From assembly GCF_024464185.1 (NCBI RefSeq), contig NZ_JANHAU010000003.1, positions 62,001 through 126,000 of the forward strand: a stretch of 64,000 nt of DNA, written 5' to 3'. A program made the position numbers and the translations under genes. The stretch is from Haloarchaeobius salinus (lineage in GTDB: Archaea; Halobacteriota; Halobacteria; Halobacteriales; Natrialbaceae). Positions within the stretch are counted from its first letter, which is position 1, and each line of letters starts with the position of its first letter. Shown in pieces: positions 50,523 through 59,851 of this stretch. The notes under the pieces are model-generated. The model was given only the letters and a program-made list of their open reading frames with translations. It was not told the DNA's origin and ran no database searches.

Positions 50523-52220
50523 TCAGTCCGTCTCGGCTCCGGCCATCTCGACGTCCCGGTCGACCGTCTCGATGCGCTCCAGTGCGGCCTCTGAGTCGGC
50601 GTAGTACTCGTTGATCAGCGCCGTGAACCGGCGGTAGTCGGAGATACCCTGGTCGCGGAGGTACTCGAGGAACCGGCGGCGGTTCCGCAGCTCCTGCAGG
50701 AGCTCCTGCTGGCTCCAGGCACGTTCGTCGCGGATCTCGTCCAGCACCTGCGAGCCGGAGGAGCCGAACGTGTCGTCGTCGGCGTTCCAGGTGAACGCCG
50801 TCGAGTAGTCCAGCTCGCCGGTCCGCTGGTCGATGCCCTCGATCTCCGCGATGGTCTTGTTCCGGCGGACGCGCTCGTTGTCGAACCGGGTCAGCGTCTG
50901 CACGCAGAGGATGTCGAGGCTCTGGACCATCGAGCGCGGAACGTTGATCGGCTCGTTCTCCAGCCGGTTGATGACGGTCCGGACGGAGTCGGCGTGCATC
51001 GTCGAGTACGTCGTGTGACCGGTGTTCATCGCCTGGAACAGCGTGATGGCCTCCTCGCCACGGACCTCCCCGACGATGATGTACTCGGGGCGGTGCCGGA
51101 GCGCGCTCCTGAGGAGGTCGTACATCGTCACGTCGGTCCCTTCGTGCAGGCGCTCGCGGGTGACCGAGGAGAGCCAGTTGTCGTGGTACAGCGTCAGCTC
51201 CCGGGTGTCCTCGATGGTCAGCACCTTCGAGCGCGGCGGGATGAACATCGAGATGGCGTTCATGCTCGTCGTCTTCCCGGACGCCGTGCCGCCGGCGAAG
51301 ATGAGCGACTTGTTGCTCTCGATGGCGAGCCAGAGGTACGCCATCTGGTCGACGTTGAACGTCCCGTACTCGAGCAGGTCGATGGGGGTAAAGGGCTCCT
51401 CGGCGTACTTCCGGATGGTGAACGCGGAGCCACGCGGGGTGACCTCCTCGCCCAGCGCGAGTTCGGCACGCGAGCCGTCCGGGAGCGTCGTCTCGACCAT
51501 CGGGTCGCCGATGGAGATGTGCCGGCCCGAGTGCTGGGCCAGCCGGACGACGAAGTTGTCGAGCTCCTCCTGTGGGAACCGGACGTTCGTCTCGATGTCG
51601 GTGTGCTCGTCGTGGTAGACGAACAGGGGCAGGTCGTAGCCGTCACACGAGATGTCCTCGACGTGCGGGTCGTGCATGACGGGGTCGAGCTTGCCGTACC
51701 CGCGGAACGCCCGCCAGAGGTAGTAGAACAGCTTGTGGTAGGTGTCCATGTCCACGTCGGCCCCGTACCGTTCGAGGTGGTCGAGCAGCGCGTCGTCGAG
51801 CACCTCGTCCGGGTCGCCATCGTCGATGTCCCGCCGGTAGACCAGGGGGTCGCGGACGTCCTCGAACAGCGTCTCGAGCAGCGCGAGCTCGTACTCGTCG
51901 AGCTCGGGTTCGACGACGTGATAGCGGTACTCGTTGGCCGCCGCGTCGTGGTTGATACTGATGAAGGCGTAGGGTGCGTTCACCCAGTAGCGGTCGACCT
52001 CCTCCCAGCCGTCGAGCCCATCGAACGTGACGAGCTCGCCGTGTTCGCTCGGATAGTACGGCTCGCGGGAGATGGTCGTCCCGCGCAGCATCTGGAGGGT
52101 GTGCTTGATACGGTCGACGAGCGAGTCGCTCCGCCCGGAGGCGACCGCACCGGGCGTGACGGTGCCGTCGCTCTCGTCGCTCGAGATGGTGTTCGGTGCC
52201 TGGTGGCCTGGATCTGTCAT
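50523..52220 (-). CDS. pilB: Type IV pilus assembly/secretion ATPase PilB
   Basis: The 565-residue secretion ATPase has Walker A FAGGTASGKTTSMNA (about 305-319), the Asp box SKVLTIEDTRELTLY, Walker B EYIIVGEVRGEEA and the His box TYSTMHAD. The N-terminal 200 residues form the archaeal-type N domain with DPHVEDISCDGYDLPLFVYH. It powers pilin assembly with PilC. ATG at 52218-52220; the longer frame is rejected. A TATA-like sequence near 52295-52305 precedes it. Confidence 0.96.
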   Translation of the reverse strand: MTDPGHQAPNTISSDESDGTVTPGAVASGRSDSLVDRIKHTLQMLRGTTISREPYYPSEHGELVTFDGLDGWEEVDRYWVNAPYAFISINHDAAANEYRYHVVEPELDEYELALLETLFEDVRDPLVYRRDIDDGDPDEVLDDALLDHLERYGADVDMDTYHKLFYYLWRAFRGYGKLDPVMHDPHVEDISCDGYDLPLFVYHDEHTDIETNVRFPQEELDNFVVRLAQHSGRHISIGDPMVETTLPDGSRAELALGEEVTPRGSAFTIRKYAEEPFTPIDLLEYGTFNVDQMAYLWLAIESNKSLIFAGGTASGKTTSMNAISMFIPPRSKVLTIEDTRELTLYHDNWLSSVTRERLHEGTDVTMYDLLRSALRHRPEYIIVGEVRGEEAITLFQAMNTGHTTYSTMHADSVRTVINRLENEPINVPRSMVQSLDILCVQTLTRFDNERVRRNKTIAEIEGIDQRTGELDYSTAFTWNADDDTFGSSGSQVLDEIRDERAWSQQELLQELRNRRRFLEYLRDQGISDYRRFTALINEYYADSEAALERIETVDRDVEMAGAETD

Positions 52221-52348
52221 CGTGTGCGGTCGCCTCCCCGGAGACGGTACCGTTCGGCGGACTGAACGGTGGTTCTTGGCATCGCTTGGGAGCACCGAGA
52301 CTTAAATGAGGTGGCCAACCTTCGAACGGGAGCGAGCCGCAGAGAGGG

Positions 52349-52882
52349 TCAGGCCCGGTCCGCGAAGAGGTCGAGGACGCCGAACGCGTAGAAGAAGACG
52401 ACCCCGAGCAGGCCGATGGGGACGTAGACGCCCCAGCCGAGGATGTCGGCCGGCTGGTTCAGGTGCAGCTGCACCGCCGCGGCGGTGAACGCAACCCCGA
52501 GAGCGAGCATCGATGCGCCGAGGACGTACACGCCCCGACCGGGGAGCTTCTCGACCAGGTCGTGCTCGAAGTACATCAACAGGCTGACGACCACGGCAGC
52601 GCCCAGCACGATGGCGGCCAGCGTCCAGACGAGGTACGCCGTCGCCTGTGCGGGGAACTGGCCGGCGTTGACCGTGTAGTACTCCCAGGGGGTCCTGATG
52701 GTCGTCCCGTCGACGAGCCCCGTGCCGAAGACGTACTGGATACCGAAGAACGGGAACCGGAGGACGACGAGTTCCGCACCCTGCTCGCTGGTGGCTCGTA
52801 CCACCGACCAGGGGAGGAGCACGGACAGCCACGTCGTGAGCACGGCGAACTCCTCGACGTACTCTGAGTTGATCCACACCAT
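52349..52882 (-). CDS. Five-helix membrane protein, unknown function
   Basis: The 177-residue protein begins MVWINSEYVEEFAVLTTWLS with a first helix near 13-30, an outer loop of about 45 residues (GIQYVFGTGLVDGTTIRTP), then four helices to the end. The start at 52882 has a TATA-like gcttttacg about 27 bp upstream, so leaderless. I recognise a conserved haloarchaeal type without known role. It lies upstream of pilB on the same strand but 128 bp away. Confidence 0.72.
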   Translation of the reverse strand: MVWINSEYVEEFAVLTTWLSVLLPWSVVRATSEQGAELVVLRFPFFGIQYVFGTGLVDGTTIRTPWEYYTVNAGQFPAQATAYLVWTLAAIVLGAAVVVSLLMYFEHDLVEKLPGRGVYVLGASMLALGVAFTAAAVQLHLNQPADILGWGVYVPIGLLGVVFFYAFGVLDLFADRA

Positions 52883-53052
52883 ACCCACGAAGCGACGCCG
52901 CCACACGTAAAAGCTGTCGGTGCCCGGATGCCCGGACTCGTGTTGCCGAACGGACAGCTGGATCCGTCGGTCAGACGGCCGGTACCGTCGACTTACTCGA
53001 CTGCCCCGGGCGTTACGTTCATACCGCGTGAGACCGAAGATAGCGACGTGGA

Positions 53053-53523
53053 ATGAGGCGTGACTACTTCACTTTGCAGGTCAGCAACGTCGACTGGGTC
53101 GACGAGGACGGTACCCCCGAGAGGCCGACAGTAACTATCTCGTTCGAGGGGCCGGTCGCGACACTGAGAGAGCGCCTCACCGGACCGGACGACGAGCCGC
53201 TCGACGCCGCCGAGACGGACGTTGCGTTCCGGCTCCAGACGGCGGTCGACACCGACGACGCCCAGGGGGTCGTCAGCGTCACGAACCGGGTCACCGGTGA
53301 CTTCGTGCTCGAACTGAACGAGTCGGCCGAGAACGTCCTGAAGTTCATCCGTGCGGCGCGACGGTACGGGGAGCACGCGGGCGACGAGGGCGAGTACGGC
53401 GTCCACATCCTGCTCGACGGCGACGAGTTCGTCAGCTACGACAAGAGCACCTTCCTCGTCTACAACGCCGACGGGAACCTCCTCCGGAACCAGAGTCTCA
53501 TCCCGAGCGGCGTCGAGCTCTAG
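53053..53523 (+). CDS. DUF5793 family protein
   Basis: The 156-residue soluble acidic protein begins MRRDYFTLQVSNVDWVDEDG, typical of DUF5793, a haloarchaeal family without assigned function. Contains FEGPVATLRERLTGPDDEPL and a C-terminal YDKSTFLVYNADG. Its TAG stop shares the palindrome CTAG (53520-53523) with the stop of the convergent RecA-like gene. Confidence 0.8.
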   Translation: MRRDYFTLQVSNVDWVDEDGTPERPTVTISFEGPVATLRERLTGPDDEPLDAAETDVAFRLQTAVDTDDAQGVVSVTNRVTGDFVLELNESAENVLKFIRAARRYGEHAGDEGEYGVHILLDGDEFVSYDKSTFLVYNADGNLLRNQSLIPSGVEL

Positions 53524-54155
53524 AACGCCGTCCACTCCGTCGGACGGTCGACGACGCCGACGACGCGACACTCCCGCGAGTCGACACCCTGTCTGGTCTC
53601 GACGGCACCGTCGAACAGTTGTTCGAGCGTGTTCATCGTCTGCTGGTCGTGACTGTCGTCCATCGTCGCGATCCCGAGGCCGTCGACGCCGCTGAGGCGG
53701 CCGGTGAGGATGTGGGTGAACCGGAACACCGTCTTCACGTCGGCCTCCAGCAGCAGGTTCGAGAGCGAGTGCAGGCCGAGCCGGGTCCCCGTCGCCCGGT
53801 CGCCGGCACGTCCGAGGAACTCCGAGGCCGCCATCCCCATGCCGCTGAAGTCCGACGGTGAGGCGACGTACTCGGTGTCGGGGTCGTGTGGCGTCGGCTC
53901 ACCCCGCCGTTCGGAGACGCAGTCGACGACCGAGAGTTCGGGGCCGTCGGTCGTGGCCCGGTCGGCGACCGTCGCTCTGATGTCGTCGGCACCACGGCTC
54001 GTCGAGACGACGACGCCGTGCTGTCCCCGCTCGAGACCCGCCGCGAGCAGGTCACAGAGCAGCTCGTACTTCCCGACGCCCTGTGGTCCGGTCAGCAGGA
54101 GGTTCGTCCCGGGGCGGAGCTCGTCGACCGGCAGGTGGTCGCCTACGTCGTACAC
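53520..54155 (-). CDS. RecA/RAD55-like ATPase homologue with atypical P-loop
   Basis: The 211-residue protein belongs to the haloarchaeal KaiC/RAD55-like group. The P-loop region is LLLTGPQGVGKYEL (about 19-32), where Tyr30 replaces the Ser/Thr that binds magnesium. Later strands read HGVVVSTSRGADDI and GLHSLSNLLLEAD (an L1/Walker B-like place). Starting at GTG 54155 gives VYDVGDHLPVDELRPGTN, which fits relatives; the upstream ATG at 54254 lies on the far side of a TATA-like gtttatgc. Relatives occur in signal-transduction settings; activity uncertain. Confidence 0.75.
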   Translation of the reverse strand: MYDVGDHLPVDELRPGTNLLLTGPQGVGKYELLCDLLAAGLERGQHGVVVSTSRGADDIRATVADRATTDGPELSVVDCVSERRGEPTPHDPDTEYVASPSDFSGMGMAASEFLGRAGDRATGTRLGLHSLSNLLLEADVKTVFRFTHILTGRLSGVDGLGIATMDDSHDQQTMNTLEQLFDGAVETRQGVDSRECRVVGVVDRPTEWTAF

Positions 54156-54286
54156 GTGTTCACCCCACGAGGCCCCCGGGTAGCGGACATGGGGCCACCG
54201 TACGTGATGGCCTCGCATAAACCCCGGGCCCGGCGTCCGACGTGCGTATGCCACAAATTAAGTACGCCTCGGGGCAACCCCCCGGT

Positions 54287-55663
54287 ATGACACTGTTCGG
54301 GACGGCGGGGATACGAGGACCGGTCGCGGAGCGCGTCACACCGGAGCTCGCGATGGCGGTCGGCCGGGCGGCCGGTCGCGACGGCGACCGGTTCGTCGTC
54401 GGCCGCGACGGGCGGGATACGGGCCCGGCGCTGGCGGCCGCGATGGAGGCGGGACTGGAGAGTTCGGGGGCGAACGTCGTCCGGGTCGGGCAGCTCCCGA
54501 CGCCGGCGCTCGCGTTCGCCTCGCAGGGCCGACGTGGCGTGATGCTGACCGCCAGCCACAACCCGCCCGAGGACAACGGCATCAAGCTGTTCGACGACGG
54601 CGTCGAGTACGCCCGCGACGCCGAGGAGCGCATCGAGGCCCGCGTCGACGGCGAGAACGACACCGTCCCGTGGGACGAGTGGGGCGACGGGCACACGGCC
54701 GCCGTCCTCGACGATTACCAGGACGCAGTCGCCGACTACGCACGCTCGCTCGGCGACGACACGGACGACCCCGAACCGCTCGCCGACCTGCGCATCGCGG
54801 TCGACTGCGGCAACGGCATGGGCAGCGTCGCGACGCCACAGGTGCTCCGGGCGCTCGGGGCCGAGGTCGTCGCGATCAACGCCAACGTCGACGGGCGCTT
54901 CCCGGGCCGGCCGTCGAAGCCGACACCGGAGACGCTGACCGAGTTCCTGTCGCTGCTCGCCGACGGCGACTTCGACCTCGGTATCGCGCACGACGGGGAC
55001 GCGGACCGTATCGTCGTCGCGACCGGTGATGGCGAGGTCGTCCACGAGGACACGGTGCTCGCGATGCTCGCCGGCCACTACACCGGACTGAGCGACGCGG
55101 GCGACTCGGTCGTCGTGACGACGCCGAACGCCTCCGCCCGGATCGACGAACGGGTCGCGGCGGCCGGCGGACGCGTCGAACGTGTTCGACTGGGCGCGCT
55201 GCACGAGGGCATCGCACGCGAGCGCGACGCGGGCGGTACGGACACCGCGGTCGTGTTCGCCGCCGAGCCCTGGAAGCACATCCACACCGCCTTCGGCGGC
55301 TGGATCGACGGGGTGACGAGCGCGGCCGTCGTGTCGACGCTCGTCGCCGACGCAGGCGGACTGGCCGCACTCCGCGAGGACATCACCGAGCGACCGTATC
55401 GGAAGGTGAGCGTGGACTGTCCGGACGCCGCGAAGGCCGGCGCGATGGAGCGCCTCGGCACGAGCCTCCCCGAGGCGTTCCCCGATGGCGACGTCGACAC
55501 CGACTACGGCGTCCGCATCGACCTGCCGGACGGCTCCTGGGTGCTGGTCCGCCCGAGCGGCACGGAGCCGTACGTTCGACTCTACGCCGAGAGCGACGAC
55601 GTGGGCGCACTGGTCGACCGGGCCACCGCGGTCGTCGAGTCGGCGGTCGACGCCGAGTGCTGA
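54287..55663 (+). CDS. Phosphohexomutase-superfamily enzyme (phosphoglucosamine/phosphomannomutase type)
   Basis: The 458-residue alpha-D-phosphohexomutase has N-terminal FGTAGIRGP, the phosphoserine loop TASHNPPEDNGIKLF (about 86-100), the metal loop AHDGDADRI, the sugar loop and the C-terminal phosphate loop VRPSGTEPYVRLY. Members are phosphoglucosamine, phosphomannose or phosphopentose mutases. The nucleoside import and salvage cluster begins 147 bp downstream, so a phosphopentomutase role is worth considering; sequence alone does not decide. A TATA-like caaattaagta lies 23-33 bp upstream of the ATG. Confidence 0.9.
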   Translation: MTLFGTAGIRGPVAERVTPELAMAVGRAAGRDGDRFVVGRDGRDTGPALAAAMEAGLESSGANVVRVGQLPTPALAFASQGRRGVMLTASHNPPEDNGIKLFDDGVEYARDAEERIEARVDGENDTVPWDEWGDGHTAAVLDDYQDAVADYARSLGDDTDDPEPLADLRIAVDCGNGMGSVATPQVLRALGAEVVAINANVDGRFPGRPSKPTPETLTEFLSLLADGDFDLGIAHDGDADRIVVATGDGEVVHEDTVLAMLAGHYTGLSDAGDSVVVTTPNASARIDERVAAAGGRVERVRLGALHEGIARERDAGGTDTAVVFAAEPWKHIHTAFGGWIDGVTSAAVVSTLVADAGGLAALREDITERPYRKVSVDCPDAAKAGAMERLGTSLPEAFPDGDVDTDYGVRIDLPDGSWVLVRPSGTEPYVRLYAESDDVGALVDRATAVVESAVDAEC

Positions 55664-55712
55664 CCCAACCCGACGAAACCGGCGACCGGCTTTCCTTCTG
55701 ACCATACCAGCG

Positions 55713-55727
55713 TTCAATTTATATATT
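55713..55727 (+). promoter_or_regulatory. Upstream TATA element of the nucleoside cluster
   Basis: ttcaatttatatatt lies about 90 bp before the BMP gene. Transcription would begin near 55745, right at the hairpin described next. A second AT-rich box (gagttttttcaca, 55778-55790) sits about 27 bp before the ATG at 55811. Confidence 0.5.
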
Positions 55728-55744
55728 CGCCGTGTCCGCTCCCG

Positions 55745-55766
55745 AGACGGCCGTTGCTGGCCGTCT
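55745..55766 (+). other. Hairpin at the predicted 5' end of the nucleoside-cluster transcript
   Basis: agacggcc (55745-55752) and ggccgtct (55759-55766) form a perfect 8-bp stem with a 6-nt loop. A run of six T follows at 55781-55786. The order hairpin then T-run could act as an attenuator or end a short RNA; it could also be incidental to the second TATA box. Confidence 0.4.
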
Positions 55767-55810
55767 TGCATACCAAAGAGTTTTTTCACATGGTTGCAAA
55801 GGGTGCCTTC

Positions 55811-56965
55811 ATGCGCTCGAACAGTGGTCGGCGGCGGTTCCTGAAGGGTACTGGTGTGGCCGGTACCATCGCGCTCGCAGGGTGTATCAGCAGTACAGAC
55901 AACGGTGGGGACGAGACGGACACGCAGACCCCGACCGAGGAGAGCGGCTCGACGGAGACCGAGTCGGGCGACGGCACGGAGACCCAGACCGAGGACGGGA
56001 GCGACGCCGGCGCGGACGTGAACGTCGGGATGGTGTACGCCACCGGCGGCCTCGGCGACAAGTCGTTCAACGACATGGCCCAGCAGGGGGCACTGCAGGC
56101 CGAAGAGCAGCTGGGTATCTCCTTCGACGAGGCCCAGCCCGAGCAGAACTCCGACTTCTCACCGGCACAGCGGAACTTCGCCGAGGGGGGGACCTTCGAC
56201 CTGATCTCCTGCATCGGCTTCGCCCAGACCGACGCGCTCACCGAGAACGCCGACCGCTACTCCGACCAGCACTTCCAGATCGTCGACTCGACCGTCGACT
56301 CGGACAACGTCGCGAGCTACGTGTTCCGCGAGCACGAGGGTTCGTTCCAGGTGGGTCACCTCGCCGGGCTCCTGACGAGCCGTTCGTTCGAGGCCGGACA
56401 GGGCGCGACGACCGGTGACTCGACGAACGTCGGCTTCGTCGGCGGCCTCGACGTGCCGCTCATCCGGAAGTTCCAGGCCGGCTACGAGGCCGGTGTGAAG
56501 TACGCGAACGAAGACGTGGACATCCAGTCGTCGTACGCGGGGTCGTTCAACGATGCCGCGACGGCCCGCGAGGCCGCACTCTCGATGTACGACTCCGGTG
56601 CGGACATCGTCTACCACGCCGCCGGTGCGTCCGGTCTCGGCGTGTTCCAGGCCGCACAGGAGCGCGGCAAGTTCGCCATCGGCGTCGACGCGGACCAGTC
56701 CGCCAGCGAACCCGACTTCGCGGACTGGATCGTCGCGAGCATGGTCAAGCGCGTCGACACCGCGGTGTTCACTGCCATCGAGAACGAGGTCAACGGCGAG
56801 TTCAACGGCGGCAGCGTGACGACGCTCGGACTGGAGTCCGACGGTGTCGCGTGTGTCTACGGCCAGGCCATCGGTGACTCGATCCCGCAGGAGGTCAAAG
56901 ACCAGGTCGATGCCTCCCGGCAAGCCATCATCGACGGGGAGATCACCGTCCCGACCGAGCCCTGA
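55811..56965 (+). CDS. BMP-family nucleoside-binding lipoprotein
   Basis: The 384-residue substrate-binding protein has Tat motif SGRRRFLKGTGVAG (residues 4-17) and lipobox LAGC, then an acidic Thr-rich linker. The BMP/PnrA domain follows (VNVGMVYATGGLGDKSFND, YVFREHEGSFQVGHLAGLL, YHAAGASGLGVFQAAQERG). These proteins bind nucleosides outside the cell and deliver them to the permeases encoded next. Starts at ATG 55811; an ATG seven codons upstream is possible. Confidence 0.94.
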   Translation: MRSNSGRRRFLKGTGVAGTIALAGCISSTDNGGDETDTQTPTEESGSTETESGDGTETQTEDGSDAGADVNVGMVYATGGLGDKSFNDMAQQGALQAEEQLGISFDEAQPEQNSDFSPAQRNFAEGGTFDLISCIGFAQTDALTENADRYSDQHFQIVDSTVDSDNVASYVFREHEGSFQVGHLAGLLTSRSFEAGQGATTGDSTNVGFVGGLDVPLIRKFQAGYEAGVKYANEDVDIQSSYAGSFNDAATAREAALSMYDSGADIVYHAAGASGLGVFQAAQERGKFAIGVDADQSASEPDFADWIVASMVKRVDTAVFTAIENEVNGEFNGGSVTTLGLESDGVACVYGQAIGDSIPQEVKDQVDASRQAIIDGEITVPTEP

Positions 56966-57002
56966 GCCCGGTCACAGATGAACCACGTTCCATCGGATAG
57001 CA

Positions 57003-58559
57003 ATGAGTGAGACAGCAGTCAGACTGGCAGGTATCACGAAGCGGTTCCCCGGTGTCGTCGCGAACGACCAGGTGGACCTGACCGTCGAGAAGGGGTCGGT
57101 GCACGCACTGCTCGGGGAGAACGGGGCGGGGAAGACCACGCTGATGAACGTGCTCTACGGGCTGCTCCAGCCCGAGGAGGGCGACGTGTACGTCGACGGC
57201 GAGCGGCGCGACTTCCAGTCGCCACGTGACGCCATCGACGCGGGCATCGGCATGATCCACCAGCACTTCATGCTGGTCGACCCCATGGAGATCTGGGCGA
57301 ACATCGTCCTCGGTCAGGAGCCCCGGAAGTACTTCGGGCTCGCCGTCGACGAACAACGGGCCATCCATGAGGTCCGCGACCTGAGCGACCGCTACGGCTT
57401 CGAGGTCGACCCGACCGAGACCATCGAGGAGGTCAGCGTCGGCGTCCAGCAGCGCGTCGAGATCCTGAAGGCGCTGTACCGCGGCGCGGACGTGCTCATC
57501 CTCGACGAGCCGACGGCGGTGCTCACACCGCAGGAGGTCGAGGACCTCTACGAGGTGCTCGACGAGCTGACCGCACAGGGCAAGACGGTCATCTTCATCA
57601 CGCACAAGCTCGGCGAGGCGATGCACTCTGCGGACGACATCACCGTCCTCCGGGACGGCGAGAGCATCGCCACCGTCTCGACCGACGAGACGGACCAGAA
57701 CGAGCTCGCGGAGATGATGGTCGGCCGCGAGGTCCTCCTGGAGGTCGACGTGCCCGAGCACCAGGCGGGCGGGACGACCCTCGCCGTCGAGGACGTCACC
57801 GTCACCGACCACGACGACATCGACCGCGTGAAGGACGTCTCGTTCGAGGTCCGCGCCGGTGAGGTGTTCGGTATCGCCGGCGTCGACGGCAACGGCCAGT
57901 CCGAGCTGGTCGAGGCCATCACCGGCCTCGAATCGCCCGCCGACGGCCGTATCGTCGTCGAGGGCGAGGACGTCACGGACCGCTCGCGCCGCCAGCGTAT
58001 CGAGGGCGGGATGGCGTACATCCCCGAGGACCGCCACGAGCGCGGGCTCGTGATGGACTTCGACCTCGTCGAGAACGGCCTGCTCGGGAGCCAGCACACG
58101 GAGCCGTACTCGAAGAACGGTCGCATCGACTGGGGCACCGTCCGCGGCCACGCCGAGGACATCATCGAGACGTACGACGTGCGCCCGCCGAACGCGGACG
58201 CCGACGCGCACTCGCTCTCCGGTGGGAACCAGCAGAAGTTCATCGTCGGTCGCGAGTTCGAACGCGACCCGTCGGTGGTCGTCGCCACCCACCCGACCCG
58301 TGGTGTCGACATCGGCTCGACGGAGTTCATCCACGAGGAGCTGCTCGACCTGCGCCAGCGCGACCGCGCGGTCCTGCTCATCTCCTCGAAGCTCGACGAG
58401 GTACGACAGCTCTCCGACCGCCTCGGCGTGATGTACGAGGGCGAACTCGTCGACGTCGTCGACCCCGACGAGACGACCGAGGAGGAGATCGGCCTGCTGA
58501 TGGCCGGTGAACGACCCGACGACGTCCAGACGGTGCGGACCGCCGGAGGCGAGCCATGA
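57003..58559 (+). CDS. Nucleoside ABC transporter ATP-binding protein (two NBDs)
   Basis: The 518-residue ATPase has two nucleotide-binding halves. The first has Walker A GENGAGKTTLMNVLYG, signature SVGVQQRVEILKAL and Walker B VLILDEPTAVLTP. The second has a degenerate P-loop (GVDGNGQSELVEAI) and signature LSGGNQQKFIVGREF. This is the usual design for BMP-type nucleoside and ribose importers. Start ATG 57003; stop overlaps the permease start (58556-58559). Confidence 0.95.
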   Translation: MSETAVRLAGITKRFPGVVANDQVDLTVEKGSVHALLGENGAGKTTLMNVLYGLLQPEEGDVYVDGERRDFQSPRDAIDAGIGMIHQHFMLVDPMEIWANIVLGQEPRKYFGLAVDEQRAIHEVRDLSDRYGFEVDPTETIEEVSVGVQQRVEILKALYRGADVLILDEPTAVLTPQEVEDLYEVLDELTAQGKTVIFITHKLGEAMHSADDITVLRDGESIATVSTDETDQNELAEMMVGREVLLEVDVPEHQAGGTTLAVEDVTVTDHDDIDRVKDVSFEVRAGEVFGIAGVDGNGQSELVEAITGLESPADGRIVVEGEDVTDRSRRQRIEGGMAYIPEDRHERGLVMDFDLVENGLLGSQHTEPYSKNGRIDWGTVRGHAEDIIETYDVRPPNADADAHSLSGGNQQKFIVGREFERDPSVVVATHPTRGVDIGSTEFIHEELLDLRQRDRAVLLISSKLDEVRQLSDRLGVMYEGELVDVVDPDETTEEEIGLLMAGERPDDVQTVRTAGGEP

Positions 58560-59851
58560 GCTGGCTTCGGGACGTGCTCGAACGGCTCGTCGGTGCCTCC
58601 GGTGCGGAGCGCGCGGTCATCAGCCTCGCCGCGCTCGCGCTCTCCATCCTCGTGGGCGGCGTCATCGTGTTCCTCTCCGGGCTCGGTGCGGCCTGCGAGA
58701 CGGGGGCGAACTACCACCTCGCCATCCCGCTGCCGGGGAGCTTCGAGATACTGCTGTTCGACGGTCGGCTCTCGATGTTCGGCTACAAGTCGTGCTACGA
58801 CCCCATCAACGTCTACGAGAAGCTGTTCGTCGGAGCCATCGGTGGCCTCCCGTGGGAGAGCGGCTGGCAGCCGACGAACTTCTCGATGGAGGTGTTCCTC
58901 CAGCGGGCGACGCTGCTGCTGTTCACCGGCCTCTCCGTCGCGGTGGCGTTCCGTGCGGGCCTGTTCAACATCGGCACGCAGGGACAGATGATCTGGGGCG
59001 CGCTCGTCTCTGCGGTCACCGTCCTGTTCGTCGCCGACTTCGCGCCCGCCGGGCTGGCGGGGACGGCCATCCTGCTCCCGCTCGCGCTGTTCTCCGGCGC
59101 GGTCGCCGGCGGCATCTGGGGTGCGATTCCCGGCGCACTGAAGGCCTACGCCGACGCGAACGAGGTCATCACGACCATCATGCTGAACTTCGTCGCCATC
59201 TACGGGACGACGCTGCTCGTCAGCGAGTTCTTCCAGGACCCACAGTCCGCGGGCGGCACGCAGACCCGGATGGTGCCCGCCAACTCGCTGATCCCGAGCA
59301 TCCCGTTCGGGTTCCAGGGGACCCGCTTTTCCATCCTCGCGCTGGTGCTCGCGCTCGTGCTCGCCCTCGTCGTCTACTTCGTGCTCTGGGGGACCTCGTT
59401 CGGCTTCGACGTCCGGACGAGCGGCCTCCAGCCCGAGGCGGCGACCTACGCCGGCGTGAACGCCGAACGAACCATCGTGCGGAGTATGACGATCTCGGGC
59501 GCGCTCGGCGGCATCGCCGGCGCGCTCTGGGTGCTGCTGGCCAACGGTCGGTTCCTGACCGGCGGCGAGGTTCCGAGTCTCGGCTTCGACGGCATCACCG
59601 TCTCGGTGCTCGCCGGCAACAACCCGCTCGGCGTCATCTTCGGCTCGGTACTGTTCGGCGTCCTCAAGAGTGGAGGCAACGCGCTGAACTTCCAGACCGA
59701 CGTGCCACCGGAGCTGGTCTCCATCCTCTCCGGGCTCATCATCCTGTTCGTCGCGATGCCCGAGTTCTTCCGGCTCATCGGCCGGAGCATGGGAGTCGGC
59801 GACAAGAGTGGTGCGGCCGTCGCGACCGACGGAGGTGAGGACGATGGATAG
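58556..59851 (+). CDS. Nucleoside ABC transporter permease 1
   Basis: The 431-residue permease of the branched-chain/ribose class (BPD_transp_2) has about ten helices, with FRAGLFNIGTQGQMIWGALV, NEVITTIMLNFVAIY and the loop VRTSGLQPEAATYAGVN that contacts the ATPase. A large outer loop lies between helices 1 and 2. It overlaps the second permease gene by eight bases. Confidence 0.94.
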   Translation: MSWLRDVLERLVGASGAERAVISLAALALSILVGGVIVFLSGLGAACETGANYHLAIPLPGSFEILLFDGRLSMFGYKSCYDPINVYEKLFVGAIGGLPWESGWQPTNFSMEVFLQRATLLLFTGLSVAVAFRAGLFNIGTQGQMIWGALVSAVTVLFVADFAPAGLAGTAILLPLALFSGAVAGGIWGAIPGALKAYADANEVITTIMLNFVAIYGTTLLVSEFFQDPQSAGGTQTRMVPANSLIPSIPFGFQGTRFSILALVLALVLALVVYFVLWGTSFGFDVRTSGLQPEAATYAGVNAERTIVRSMTISGALGGIAGALWVLLANGRFLTGGEVPSLGFDGITVSVLAGNNPLGVIFGSVLFGVLKSGGNALNFQTDVPPELVSILSGLIILFVAMPEFFRLIGRSMGVGDKSGAAVATDGGEDDG

